Source: an uncultured Lachnospiraceae bacterium (GTDB lineage: Bacteria > Bacillota > Clostridia > Lachnospirales > Lachnospiraceae). From it: DNA of 64,000 nt. The first letter of the stretch is position 1. Every line of letters starts with the position of its first letter. Location: positions 186,001 through 250,000 of the forward strand of contig CAJTUB010000001.1 of the NCBI GenBank assembly GCA_910579465.1. The letters are read 5' to 3'. Position numbers and translations under genes: made by a program. Below the pieces are notes generated by a model, which had not been told where the DNA came from, ran no database searches, and saw only the letters and a list, made by a program, of their open reading frames with translations. Positions 31,215 through 39,972 of the stretch are shown piece by piece.

Positions 31215-32996
31215 ATGGAAGTCGAGGTTATAAAAGCCGACGCTTCGTCCAGGGAACATCCTGGCAGAAGAAGATTGGAGAAACTGCGGGTAGCGGCATA
31301 TTGCCGTGTCAGTACGGATGATGAGGACCAGCTTAAAAGTTACAATTCAATGGTCAGGCATTATACGGATTATATTAAGAGTAATAAGCAATGGATTTTT
31401 GCCGGTGTCTACGCGGACAGGGCGGTTACGGGAACCAAGATTGACAAAAGGGAAGAATTTCAAAAGCTGATTCAGGATTGCCTGGAATGCAAAATCGATA
31501 TGGTTATTGCGAAAAGTATTCCGAGGTTTGCAAGGAATACCTTAGACACCCTTAAGTATGTCAGGATGCTGAGAGAAAGAAACATAGCTGTTTATTTTGA
31601 GGTTGAAAAGATAAATACCCTGAAGGATGGCGAGTTTTTAATGACAATTCTCAGTTCCGTGGCGCAGCAGGAGGTAGAGAATACCTCCGCCTATGTAAAA
31701 AAGGGATTGAAGATGAAGATGAAACGGGGTGAGCTTGTCGGGTTTCAGGGCTGCCTCGGGTATGACTATGATATTGCCTCGAAGTCAATCTCGATAAATA
31801 AAGAGGGTGCCGAGGTGGTGCGGTACATATTTGGACGCTATACGGAAGGGGCCGGCAGTCTGATGATTGCGCGGGAGCTGAACGAGCGGGGAATAAGGAC
31901 AATCAGAGGAAATCCGTGGACGACCTCCAGTGTCATGGGAATTATAAATAACGAAAAGTATAAAGGAGACCTTCTTCTAGGCAAAACCTTTACGGTAGAT
32001 CCTATTTCAAAAAGAAGGCTGGAAAACCTGGGTGAAGAGGATCGGTTTTACATTAGGGAGCATCACGAACCGATTGTTTCTGCAGAAATATTTGACAGGG
32101 CGCAGGAAATAAGAGGGCGCAGGAACGGAAACAAAAAGTCTGCTGTCCCAGGCAAGCGGGAGAAGTTCAGCAGGCAGTACGCATTTAGCTGCATGTTGGA
32201 ATGCGGGTTCTGCGGTGCAAATCTGTCAAGGAGAAGCTGGCACAGTAGCAGCAAGTACCAAAAGACTATCTGGCAATGTATACAGTCGACAAAGCACGGG
32301 AAAAAGTATTGTCCGGACAGTAAAGGGATTACGGAACGCATTATTGAAAATGCTTTTGTCGAATCGTACCGGATGCTATGTGTGGATGATAAGGAGGTTC
32401 TTGAAGAATTTTTCCAACGGGTAGAAAGAACCCTGGGAGAAGCTTCCCTGGGTGATGAAATAATAAAACTGGACAAGAATGCTGATACGATCCGGAGCAA
32501 GAGAAAGAGGTTATTGGAAAATTATTTAAACGGAATCGTGGCGCAGGACATTTATGAAGAAACCGATACAGACTTAGAGAAGGGGCTGTCGGCCATAAAA
32601 AGGCAGTTAGATGTATTGAAGCGGCGGAAGGAGGAAGAGCAAAGCGTACAGAAACGAATAGAGGATTTGAAAGATACACTCTCGAAAAGCCAGGTATTTG
32701 AGAAGTTTGACCGGGAGGTTTTTGAAAGTGTCATTGAAAAGGTTATAATTGGTGGGTATAATAAAGAAGGAGACAAGGATCCCTATAAAATCACTTTCAT
32801 ATACAAAACAGGATTAAAGAATGATATTGAAAATGCAAAGCTGCGTTTTGGTAAGTCGGACAAGTCCAAAGGGAGAGGAAAGAAAATGTATTCCTATTTG
32901 GATAACGAAGTAAAGGATATGTGTTCCTGTAGTAGTGTCGATACATGTGGAGTCTGTTTGTTTATTCTCCAAGCCCAACGCCAGGCGGCATATTGA
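31215..32996 (+). CDS. Large serine recombinase (site-specific integrase)
   Basis: A 593-residue protein. The resolvase domain has the catalytic Ser33 in 'AYCRVSTDDEDQ' and the 'DRAVTGTKIDKREEFQKLI' and 'IPRFARNTLDTL' motifs. A recombinase domain ('GYDYDIASKSISINKEGAEVVRYIFGRYTEG') follows, then a zinc ribbon from about residue 327 (CMLECGFCGANL...WQCIQ...YC), and a coiled coil (about 420-500). It integrates and excises the element. It lies at the right end, so the attachment site should be within a few hundred bases. Its last 15 residues (ending AQRQAAY) are unusual and may come from the joined chromosome. Confidence 0.93.
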   Translation: MEVEVIKADASSREHPGRRRLEKLRVAAYCRVSTDDEDQLKSYNSMVRHYTDYIKSNKQWIFAGVYADRAVTGTKIDKREEFQKLIQDCLECKIDMVIAKSIPRFARNTLDTLKYVRMLRERNIAVYFEVEKINTLKDGEFLMTILSSVAQQEVENTSAYVKKGLKMKMKRGELVGFQGCLGYDYDIASKSISINKEGAEVVRYIFGRYTEGAGSLMIARELNERGIRTIRGNPWTTSSVMGIINNEKYKGDLLLGKTFTVDPISKRRLENLGEEDRFYIREHHEPIVSAEIFDRAQEIRGRRNGNKKSAVPGKREKFSRQYAFSCMLECGFCGANLSRRSWHSSSKYQKTIWQCIQSTKHGKKYCPDSKGITERIIENAFVESYRMLCVDDKEVLEEFFQRVERTLGEASLGDEIIKLDKNADTIRSKRKRLLENYLNGIVAQDIYEETDTDLEKGLSAIKRQLDVLKRRKEEEQSVQKRIEDLKDTLSKSQVFEKFDREVFESVIEKVIIGGYNKEGDKDPYKITFIYKTGLKNDIENAKLRFGKSDKSKGRGKKMYSYLDNEVKDMCSCSSVDTCGVCLFILQAQRQAAY

Positions 32997-32999
32997 GAT

Positions 33000-33555
33000 T
33001 TAGCACGGACGAGCTGGATTTGACCGACTGGGAGAAGAAAGGAGTTACATATGAAAACGCTTCAGGCTCTTAATATTTGGGGTGAGTTTCAAGCAAAATT
33101 AAAGAACGATGCTTCTTACAGTATCTGATTTTACAACAGAGATGCGAGTATCTATGTGCAAGATCATGGGTTCCGTTTTATAGTGATAGTTTTTCCTATA
33201 TTGCGTATTCTGTCTGGTACGAATGCAGGATTAATGGAGAAGGTTATACTTCACTGTAGGGCACTTAAAACCTATTATCGAATATTCAGAGTATATGGAA
33301 TTATTTGAAACAATATGGAAAGAACGGGCGGCAAGTGCCGGATAGGAAATACGGTTTGTTTATACAGATGAATGTACATCCTTGATATTTAGCAGGCGTG
33401 GGGAAAATTATCAAGAGATCTGACGGGAAAAATTGGAATGGGGAAAAGCGGGTTACCGTGTGGTGGAATCTTGTAAATAAGATGTATAAAAAGAGTAATA
33501 ATATAATCGGGATTAGGTTTAAAAGTAATGTCGGAATTGTTTTAGATTTTGTATA
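33000..33555. pseudogene. Decayed gene remnants beyond the recombinase
   Basis: No intact gene is supported. A start with a good ribosome site (ATG near 33051) opens MKTLQALNIWGEFQAKL and stops after 25 residues. Later, in another frame, 'EYMELFETIWKERAASAG' looks like a natural C terminus (stop at 33342). Together these look like the two ends of one degraded gene. The attachment site of the element should lie in or near this stretch, but without the other end no direct repeat can be shown. Confidence 0.45.
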
Positions 33556-33576
33556 ATGTATAAGGAGAAGATTGGA

Positions 33577-34470
33577 ATGTATGATATGATTATTGTCGGC
33601 GCAGGACCGGCGGGAATCAGCGCAGCTATTTATGGGAAAAGCAGAGGAAAAAAGGTTCTGGTGCTGGAAAAGAAGCAGGTGGGTGGTCTGATTGGAACGG
33701 TATCTACAGTGACACATTATACGGCAATTGTGCAGGAGGAAACCGGCCGGACATTTGCTGAACGAATGAAGGAGCAGGCACTTGGCGCCGGTGTGGAGAT
33801 TCATTATGAAAACGTGACAGGGACAAAGCTTACAGGCGAAATAAAGAAAGTCATTACGGATAAAAGCAGCTATGAATCTAAAACCTTAATTCTGGCAAAT
33901 GGTGGTTCTGCCCGTATGTTAGGCATTCCAGGAGAAACGCTGAAGGGCGTCAGACTAAATGCACCGAAAGATGGTTTGAATTATAAAGGAAAAAATGTTT
34001 ATGTAATCGGCGGAGCAGACGGGGCGGTAAAGGAAGCTCTTTATCTGGCCGGATTAGCAGGAAAGGTAGTGATTGTATGTGTGGAAGACGAGCTTGCTTG
34101 CATACAGGAATTCAAAGATAGAGTTGAGACCTTTGATAATATCGAAATCATGCCACATTCAAGCCTTACTGCAGTATATGGCAGTGAAGCCGTGGAGGAG
34201 CTTGAATTTACAGATAACAAAACAGGAAAGAAGCAGCTTGTAAAAGATGCAGAATGCGGAGTATTTGTATACGCAGGGATTGTTCCGAATACGCAGATGT
34301 ATACAGAATTGAAGTTAGAAGGCGGCTATATTCCGGTGGATGGCTCCATGCAGACAGAAATTCCGGGAGTATTTGCGGCAGGAGATATCTGTGTGAAAAA
34401 AGTGAGACAGGTGGCTACAGCAGTTGCGGATGGTGCAATCGCAGGGATTCAGGCAGCAGCAATGTGCTGA
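33577..34470 (+). CDS. Thioredoxin-reductase-like flavoprotein lacking the CxxC
   Basis: ATG 33577 is preferred because AAGGAG stands 10 bases upstream. The protein has 297 residues. FAD-binding GAGPAG (8-13), the TrxB 'ILANGGSARMLGIPGE' stretch and the second nucleotide-binding GGADGA (145-150) are clear, as is the C-terminal 'TEIPGVFAAGDICVKKVRQVATAVADGAIAGIQAA'. Where TrxB has its redox CATC, this protein reads NAPK (about 128-131), so it cannot reduce thioredoxin by the usual disulfide relay. It could be a ferredoxin/flavodoxin-type NAD(P)H reductase. It is followed by a Crp/Fnr regulator gene. Confidence 0.8.
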   Translation: MYDMIIVGAGPAGISAAIYGKSRGKKVLVLEKKQVGGLIGTVSTVTHYTAIVQEETGRTFAERMKEQALGAGVEIHYENVTGTKLTGEIKKVITDKSSYESKTLILANGGSARMLGIPGETLKGVRLNAPKDGLNYKGKNVYVIGGADGAVKEALYLAGLAGKVVIVCVEDELACIQEFKDRVETFDNIEIMPHSSLTAVYGSEAVEELEFTDNKTGKKQLVKDAECGVFVYAGIVPNTQMYTELKLEGGYIPVDGSMQTEIPGVFAAGDICVKKVRQVATAVADGAIAGIQAAAMC

Positions 34471-34587
34471 TTGATTTCTCAGGCTTGTGAAAAGGAATTT
34501 GTGCTAATTCGAAAGGCTCACCTGAAGAAGAATAAATACTGCAATTCCGCAATAAGCTTACTAATGGGAAGAGAGGAGTGAGCGTCG

Positions 34588-35271
34588 ATGGGCGTTTTAA
34601 AGAATCATTTCACGGATTTTTCAAAGTATTTTCCTATGTGGGAAAGGCTTACACCGGAACAAAGAGACAGGATTTCGGAGAGTCTGATGTTTCGAAGTGT
34701 AAGGAAAGGGACTGTGGTGCACAATGGCAGCATGGATTGCCTTGGTCTGATTATGGTGCATACGGGACAGCTCAGAGCCTATATTCTTTCCGAGGGCGGA
34801 AGGGAGATTACGCTTTACCGGCTGTTTCCTATGGATATCTGTTTGTTTTCTGCTTCCTGTATCCTGCATTCGATACAGTTTGAGCTTGTCATTGAAACAG
34901 AAAAGGATACGGAGTTATGGATTATTCCTGCGGAGGTTTATAAAAGCATCATGGAAGAGTCGGCGCCTGTTGCCAATTATACCAATGAAATCATGGCATC
35001 CCGTTTTTCTGAGGTTATCTGGCTGATAGAACAGATTATGTGGAAAAGCCTTGATAAGCGTATTGCCGCATTTTTGCTGGAGGAAGCCTCCCTTGAACAT
35101 ACGAATCCGTTAAAAGTCACCCATGAAATGATAGCGAACCATCTGGGGACACATCGCGAGGTAGTTACCCGGATGCTCCGCTATTTTCAGAGTGAAGGTA
35201 TGGTAAAGCTAAGCCGCGGGACAATCGAGCTTACCGGGAAAGAAAAGCTGGAGTCCCTGAATGCAGAGTAA
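34588..35271 (+). CDS. Crp/Fnr-family transcription regulator
   Basis: A 227-residue protein. The N-terminal cyclic-nucleotide-type beta barrel is about 30-120 ('GTVVHNGSMDCLGLIMVHTGQLRAYILSEGGREITLYRL'), followed by a long dimer helix. The HTH is 'VTHEMIANHLGTHREVVTRMLRYFQSEGMVKL' (about 175-206). 'FPMDICLFSASCILHS' is a motif typical of Clostridial members that have no classical FNR cysteine cluster. It is a likely redox or stress regulator of its neighbours; a matching palindrome lies before the ferredoxin operon at 38470. It converges with the next gene. Confidence 0.85.
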   Translation: MGVLKNHFTDFSKYFPMWERLTPEQRDRISESLMFRSVRKGTVVHNGSMDCLGLIMVHTGQLRAYILSEGGREITLYRLFPMDICLFSASCILHSIQFELVIETEKDTELWIIPAEVYKSIMEESAPVANYTNEIMASRFSEVIWLIEQIMWKSLDKRIAAFLLEEASLEHTNPLKVTHEMIANHLGTHREVVTRMLRYFQSEGMVKLSRGTIELTGKEKLESLNAE

Positions 35272-35314
35272 AGAAAGGGGTGTGCTTTCGTAACCCCTTT
35301 CCTTTCTGTCAGCT

Positions 35315-37009
35315 TTATGACAGGTCCATGCCGCAGGCAGTTGACGCTTCGGTCATACGGCGGTCGTTTTCCACCGCATCATAGAAACGGTAGCCGCCGG
35401 AGAAATTGTAGGTGTCATAGCCGTTTCCTGCAAGGATGCGGGACGCAATATAGCTGCGCAGCCCGCTCTGGCAGATGATATAGACAGGTTTATCTTTCGG
35501 AAGTTCCTCCAGCCGTTCGCGCAGTTCGTCCACAGGGATGTTAAGAAAGCCGTCGATGTGCCCGCGCAGGTATTCTTTTTCCGTCCGGGTATCGAGAAGG
35601 GTGACGCTTCCGTCCCTTGGAAGCGTTTTTATGTCCTCCAGGTGGAATTGCCTGACGAGACCGTTGGCAATGTTTTCGGCAATAAAGCCTGCCATGTTGA
35701 CAGGGGCCTTTGCAGAGGAGTACGGCGGCGCATAGGCAAGGTCAAGCTCCGTCAGGTCTGTTGCCTTCATTCCTGCATGAATTGCAGTAGCAAGGACATC
35801 GATTCGCTTGTCTACGCCCTCGTATCCGACAATCTGGGCGCCCAGCAGGCGGAAGGTTTCTTTTTCAAAAATCAGTTTCATTGTCATAACCTTTCCGCCC
35901 GGATAATAGCCGGCATGACTCATCGGGGAAAGGACGACCTTATCGACGGCAAGACCGGCTTCCTTGGCAGCTGTCTCGTTGATTCCGGTCGTTGCGGCAG
36001 TCATCGAAAAGACCTTGATAACGGAGCTTCCCTGCGAGCCCGGATACCGGCTGTCTCCGCCGCAGATATTATCTGCCGCGATGCGTCCCTGCTTATTAGC
36101 AGGACCGGCAAGTGAAATCAGGGCATCCTGTCCGGTGACGGAATGCTTTACCTGTACGGCATCGCCAACCGCATAGATATCCCGGACAGAGGTTTCCATC
36201 CGGTCATTGACAACGATGCTGTCTTTGATGCCAAGCTCCAGACCGGCATCCTTTGCGAGCTTTGTATCCGGTGTAACGCCGATGGCAAGGACCGCCATAT
36301 CTGCATGAAGAGGGGCGCCCTCTTTTAACAGGACGTCCACGCCGTTTTCCGTTTCCGTAAAGCCTTCCACGGTATGACCGAGCGCCAGCGCGATACCGTG
36401 CCGGCGCAGTTCATTATGAAGGAAGGCTGCCATATCCGCATCAAAGGGAGTCATCAGCTGTTTCGGGCGCTGGACGATAGTGACCTCCATTCCAAGCTCC
36501 CGGAGGTTTTCGGCAAGCTCCAGACCGATGAAACCGCCGCCTGCCAGCACGGCTGATTTCGGCTGATATTTTGCGATAGCTTCCTTAATGCGGAGCGTAT
36601 CCTCCACTGTCCGGAGGGTAAAGAGTCTGTTGCTTTCCGTGCCGGGAAGGTCCGGCTGTGCCGGTTTTGCGCCGGGGGAAAGAAGCAGCTTATCATAGCT
36701 TTCCTCAAAGACTTCGCCGGTTTCCAGATTTTTCACGGAAACGGTATTGGTTTCCGGATGAAGTGCCGTGACCTCATGGTGTACCTTCATTGTGACACGG
36801 AATCGGGAGAAGAAACTTTCCGGAGTCTGGAGGGTCAGAGCCTCCGGGTCGGCAATGACGCCGCCGATATAGTACGGCAGGCCGCAGTTTGCATAAGAGA
36901 TAAATCCGGAGCGTTCAAACACGATAATTTCTGCCTGTTCGTCCAGTCTGCGGATTCTGGCAGCGGCAGTTGCCCCGCCGGCCACACCGCCTACAATTAC
37001 AACCTTCAT
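35315..37009 (-). CDS. CoA-disulfide reductase-like flavoprotein with rhodanese domain
   Basis: Starting at ATG 37009 (564 residues); the upstream 20 residues of the open frame lack a ribosome site. FAD motif GGVAGGATAAARIRRL at 7-22. Active-site Cys42 in SYANCGLPYYIGG, as in CoA-disulfide reductases/NADH oxidases. NAD motif 'VLAGGGFIGLELAENL', and the dimerisation domain 'GSSVIKVFSMTAATTG'. A C-terminal rhodanese domain (about 465-564) has Cys513 in CQSGLRS. Such fusions reduce persulfides or CoA disulfides and transfer sulfur. It lies downstream of a rhodanese lipoprotein gene on the same strand. Confidence 0.9.
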   Translation of the reverse strand: MKVVIVGGVAGGATAAARIRRLDEQAEIIVFERSGFISYANCGLPYYIGGVIADPEALTLQTPESFFSRFRVTMKVHHEVTALHPETNTVSVKNLETGEVFEESYDKLLLSPGAKPAQPDLPGTESNRLFTLRTVEDTLRIKEAIAKYQPKSAVLAGGGFIGLELAENLRELGMEVTIVQRPKQLMTPFDADMAAFLHNELRRHGIALALGHTVEGFTETENGVDVLLKEGAPLHADMAVLAIGVTPDTKLAKDAGLELGIKDSIVVNDRMETSVRDIYAVGDAVQVKHSVTGQDALISLAGPANKQGRIAADNICGGDSRYPGSQGSSVIKVFSMTAATTGINETAAKEAGLAVDKVVLSPMSHAGYYPGGKVMTMKLIFEKETFRLLGAQIVGYEGVDKRIDVLATAIHAGMKATDLTELDLAYAPPYSSAKAPVNMAGFIAENIANGLVRQFHLEDIKTLPRDGSVTLLDTRTEKEYLRGHIDGFLNIPVDELRERLEELPKDKPVYIICQSGLRSYIASRILAGNGYDTYNFSGGYRFYDAVENDRRMTEASTACGMDLS

Positions 37010-37119
37010 ATGAGATTCCACCTTTCCTGTGCCAGAAGCCATGCAGCGCGGACATTTTCTCTGCCCCATGCCGCGGGCTCCTGTTGTTTTTTACCGGACC
37101 TGCCGGATGTTCTGATAGT

Positions 37120-37515
37120 TTACCGTGGACCGGAAACAGTTTCCCCTGTCCAGTCGATGATTCCGCCAAATTCCACAACATTGGTATAGCCAAGGTCGGC
37201 AAGCTTTTGTGAAGCCTGCTTGCTGCGGTTTCCGCTGCGGCAGTATACGAGAATCAGCTGGTCCTTGTCCGGCAGCTCCGGCAATTCTTCCGTGCCGATG
37301 CTTTCGTTCGGGATATTGAGCGCGTCCGGGATATGCTTTTCTTCATATTCCTCTGTCGTCCGCACATCCAGGATAATATAGTTTTCTTCTTCCTCCATCC
37401 TGGTAACTGCTTCTTCCATGGAAATCCGGGAATAGCTGTTTTCTTGTTCTTCGTTGTCTGTGCCGCAGCCTGCGAACAGCAACAGAAGCATAAAAACGGG
37501 GATAAGCTTTTTCAT
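37120..37515 (-). CDS. Rhodanese-domain lipoprotein
   Basis: A 131-residue protein. A type II signal peptide ends in LLFAGC (lipid Cys17). A short linker is followed by a rhodanese fold with 'ILDVRTTEEYEEKHIPDALNIP' and the catalytic loop YCRSGNRS (Cys92). It is held on the outer membrane face, where it could bind or relay sulfane sulfur. It is probably co-transcribed with the CoA-disulfide reductase gene 110 bases downstream. A minus-strand TATAAT at 37598-37593 suggests the promoter. Confidence 0.85.
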   Translation of the reverse strand: MKKLIPVFMLLLLFAGCGTDNEEQENSYSRISMEEAVTRMEEEENYIILDVRTTEEYEEKHIPDALNIPNESIGTEELPELPDKDQLILVYCRSGNRSKQASQKLADLGYTNVVEFGGIIDWTGETVSGPR

Positions 37516-37626
37516 AAATGTACCTCCAGGGTTCAGACAGGCGCCGCTTGGTACGGAGGCCTGTTATGGTCTGTGGTTTGACCTTTACGTTTATTATATC
37601 GCATGAAACGGATTCTTTCTATAACA

Positions 37627-38205
37627 TTATTGCTTTATTTTGTTTTTGGCTTTGCAAATCAGCTGTGTCATGGTTCCCATAGGGCAGTAGACGCACCAGC
37701 TTCGTGGCTTGAACAGGAGCATTGTAATGAGACCAAGCACAGTGGAAGTCAGCATTACGCTGTAAAAGCCGAAGGCAAACTGGGCGACGCCGGGGTGAAA
37801 CAGGGTGCCGTGATATGCCCAGTGCCATGGCAGCCGGAAGGTCCATAAAAGCCTGACTACCTGCTTTAGCTCCTGCACGCCGGAAAAGACCAGATAAGTA
37901 TTCCAAAGCATCTGGAAGAACATAACAAAAAAGAAAATCAGGAATCCGTAGCGGAACCATTTACTTTTTATCCATTTCGGAATGTCCTTTTTCCGGGACA
38001 GTCCGAACCTGCCGCCCAACAGCCCGAATAGCTGTCCTCTGCCGCAGTAGCGGTTGCAGTAGCCTTTGGTCCCTTTGGTAACGGAGATAATCAGGGGAAT
38101 AAAAAAGCATAAAAGCCCCAGCCATGCAAACAAAATATTGAAAAATCCAAGAATGAGATAGCTCAGGGAGAAAATCCACAGATAGTCGTACCAATGCTTT
38201 TTCAT
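37627..38205 (-). CDS. NapH-like membrane ferredoxin protein
   Basis: ATG 38205 (GGAGGTG upstream) gives 192 residues; the longer open frame overlaps the ferredoxin gene. There are four or so transmembrane helices with two Cys-rich cytoplasmic pieces, 'GYCNRYCGRGQLF' and 'WCVYCPMGTM', as in the polyferredoxin NapH/RdxA-type family. It would pass electrons across or along the membrane, with the soluble ferredoxin encoded just before as partner. The two genes overlap by four bases. Confidence 0.75.
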   Translation of the reverse strand: MKKHWYDYLWIFSLSYLILGFFNILFAWLGLLCFFIPLIISVTKGTKGYCNRYCGRGQLFGLLGGRFGLSRKKDIPKWIKSKWFRYGFLIFFFVMFFQMLWNTYLVFSGVQELKQVVRLLWTFRLPWHWAYHGTLFHPGVAQFAFGFYSVMLTSTVLGLITMLLFKPRSWCVYCPMGTMTQLICKAKNKIKQ

Positions 38206-38414
38206 GGCAGCACCTCCTGGATTTCTATTACAGACGCAGGGCATTCCCTGGCGCATTTTCCGCATCCCACACATTGTTCTGTAGTAACCCTTGCCATGAT
38301 TCCATTCCATATTTTAATGGCACCTTTCGGGCAGACCTTGACACAGCAGCCGCATGCAACGCAATCAGTTTCGTTTACAAAAGCCTTTCGTGCTTTCCGG
38401 GGTTTCGTTTCCAT
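38202..38414 (-). CDS. Two-cluster ferredoxin
   Basis: A 70-residue protein with two 4Fe-4S motifs: CVACGCCVKVCP and CVGCGKCARECP. The basic N terminus (KPRKARKAF) is typical of small 2[4Fe-4S] ferredoxin-like subunits. It is the first gene of the ferredoxin-NapH pair. Its promoter carries a Crp/Fnr-type palindrome at the class II activator position. Confidence 0.88.
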   Translation of the reverse strand: METKPRKARKAFVNETDCVACGCCVKVCPKGAIKIWNGIMARVTTEQCVGCGKCARECPASVIEIQEVLP

Positions 38415-38436
38415 AGCAGAGCCTCCTTAAGATTGA

Positions 38437-38486
38437 TAAGAAGAGTATACTACAGGGCGGAGCGCAGTTCCGTGATGTTATCACGG
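38437..38486 (-). promoter_or_regulatory. Promoter with Crp/Fnr-type site for the ferredoxin operon
   Basis: On the minus strand TATACT (38449-38444) predicts a start near 38437. CCGTGAT-GTT-ATCACGG (38470-38486) is a perfect dyad centred about 41 bases upstream, the class II activation position. The nearby Crp/Fnr protein (34588) is the likely activator. Confidence 0.7.
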
Positions 38487-38533
38487 AAGGACGGAAATCC
38501 AAGGCAGGAAAATGTTGTGCAATAGCCGGAGAT

Positions 38534-38909
38534 AAGGTATAATATCCGTGGAGGCAAAAGTGAGGATGAACAAAAAGCGGATGACATGCTTGCATGGGAG
38601 ATGTCTTTCGGACATCCCCAAAGCAGATATCATGATTCCGGCGTCAAAAGCACTACAGGTGCTTTTCTGCTGCAAAATACAGATGTGCAGGCTTGTCTGC
38701 AACAGCTGTATTTTGTGGCAGAAACCGCGCGAAGCGCCTTCTGACGCCAAGATTATACCAAATTCGCATGTGCAGATGCGTTGGGACATCCCCAAAGGCA
38801 GATGCGATGCTTGCATGAGCAGATGCCTTTTTGGACATCTGAACGCGCACGCGAACGAGAAAACCGAAGGTTTTCGAGTTTTTTGCCGGAGCATTGCACA
38901 AAGTATAAG
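38534..38909. repeat. Long palindromic repeat element, related to the one at 42171
   Basis: Begins GTATAATATCCG with GGCAAAAG close by and ends TTTTGCCGGAGCATTGCAC just before a gene. Two units with ATGCTTGCATG and paired arms flank a nested segment (38640-38748) bounded by GGCGTCA and TGACGCC. The open frame across it is not a gene. The end has a hairpin around GAAAACCGAAGGTTTTCG followed by Ts, and a TATAA-like sequence. Confidence 0.6.
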
Positions 38910-38960
38910 GAGAAAGGAGAATTCCAATGACTGCAGACAAGGTTGGATGAAGGGTAAGAG

Positions 38961-39455
38961 ATGAAACGGGTGATTGTAATCGGATGTCCGGGTGCGGGGA
39001 AAAGTACCTTTTCGAGAAAGCTGCGTGATAAGACAGGACTGCCGCTGTATTATCTTGATATGCTCTGGCACCAGCCGGACAGGACCAATATTTCGAAGGA
39101 GGAGTTCGATGCCAGATTGGCGGAAATTCTTGCAACGGAGTGCTGGATTATTGACGGGAATTATGGAAGGACACTGGAGATGAGGATGAAAGCCTGCGAT
39201 ACGGTAGTTCTGCTTGATTATCCTCTTGAAGTATGTCTAGCAGGGGCGGGGGAGCGGATCGGGAAGAAGCGGGAGGAACTGCCCTGGGTGGAGGAGGAAT
39301 TTGATGAAGAGTTCCGGCAGTGGATTCTTGAATTTCCGGAGAAAAAGTTACCGCAGATATATCAGCTTCTGGAAAAGTACCGGGAGGGACGGCAGGTTAT
39401 GATTTTTCATTCCAGGCAGGAAGCGGACGATTATTTTGAGCGGAAGGATACCTGA
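38961..39455 (+). CDS. Adenylate-kinase-like P-loop protein (FlaR/topology modulation type)
   Basis: A 164-residue protein. The P-loop GCPGAGKSTFSRKL begins at residue 8. 'YYLDMLWHQPDRTNISKEEFDARL' and 'WIIDGNYGRTLEMRMKACDTVVLLDYP' match the small AAA-18 kinases often annotated as topology modulation proteins. The substrate is unknown; a nucleotide or small-molecule kinase is likely. It is followed 16 bases later by a GNAT gene, with a repeat element immediately upstream supplying possible promoter sequence. Confidence 0.75.
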   Translation: MKRVIVIGCPGAGKSTFSRKLRDKTGLPLYYLDMLWHQPDRTNISKEEFDARLAEILATECWIIDGNYGRTLEMRMKACDTVVLLDYPLEVCLAGAGERIGKKREELPWVEEEFDEEFRQWILEFPEKKLPQIYQLLEKYREGRQVMIFHSRQEADDYFERKDT

Positions 39456-39471
39456 GAGGAGATGTTGTAAA

Positions 39472-39954
39472 ATGATAAAAGAAATAGAAAAGGCGGACAT
39501 TGCAGAATGTGTTGCAGTGATAAGGGAAAGCTTTATGACGGTTGCCGACGAGTTTGGTTTTACGGCGGAGAATGCGCCTAGGTTTACTGCGTTTGCCACT
39601 ACGGAGGACAGGCTTCGCTATCAGATGGAAAATGAAAACCGTCTGATGTATGCCTTTTATGAGGAAGGCAAAATAATCGGATATTATTCGCTTGTGCTGC
39701 AGGACAATAGTGAGTGCGAGCTGAATAATCTTTGTGTTGTTCCGGCGCAAAGGCACAGGGGGCTCGGAGGGGAGCTGCTTACGGATGCGTATGCCAGGGC
39801 AAGGGAATTCGGATGCAGGAAGCTTAACATAGGTATTGTAGAGGAGAATCAGGTGCTGAAAAAATGGTACGAGAATTACGGATTTCTTTCTACCGGAACA
39901 AAGAAGTTCGATTTCTTTCCGTTTACGTGCGGCTATATGGAGAAACGCTTATAA
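39472..39954 (+). CDS. GNAT-family N-acetyltransferase
   Basis: ATG 39472, 160 residues. The N terminus 'IKEIEKADIAECVAVIRESF' is the typical GNAT start; the acetyl-CoA loop is 'LCVVPAQRHRGLGGELLTDAYARA' (Q-R-H-R-G-L-G) at about 86-108. The C-terminal 'GCRKLNIGIVEENQVLKKWYENYGFLSTG' is the standard motif. The acceptor is unknown. It lies between a small kinase and an acetyltransferase, all on one strand. Confidence 0.85.
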   Translation: MIKEIEKADIAECVAVIRESFMTVADEFGFTAENAPRFTAFATTEDRLRYQMENENRLMYAFYEEGKIIGYYSLVLQDNSECELNNLCVVPAQRHRGLGGELLTDAYARAREFGCRKLNIGIVEENQVLKKWYENYGFLSTGTKKFDFFPFTCGYMEKRL

Positions 39955-39972
39955 GGAGAAAAGGAGATTGCC

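Noticed and set aside
33000..33555. Direct repeats marking the attachment site of the conjugative element
   Set aside because: The left end of the element is outside the window, so no repeat can be shown; guessing from one end would be unsupported.
38548..38964. An open frame of 138 codons between the ferredoxin operon and the small kinase gene
   Set aside because: It runs across the palindromic repeat element, has no ribosome site and contains several inverted repeats; the similar repeat at 42171 has no such frame.
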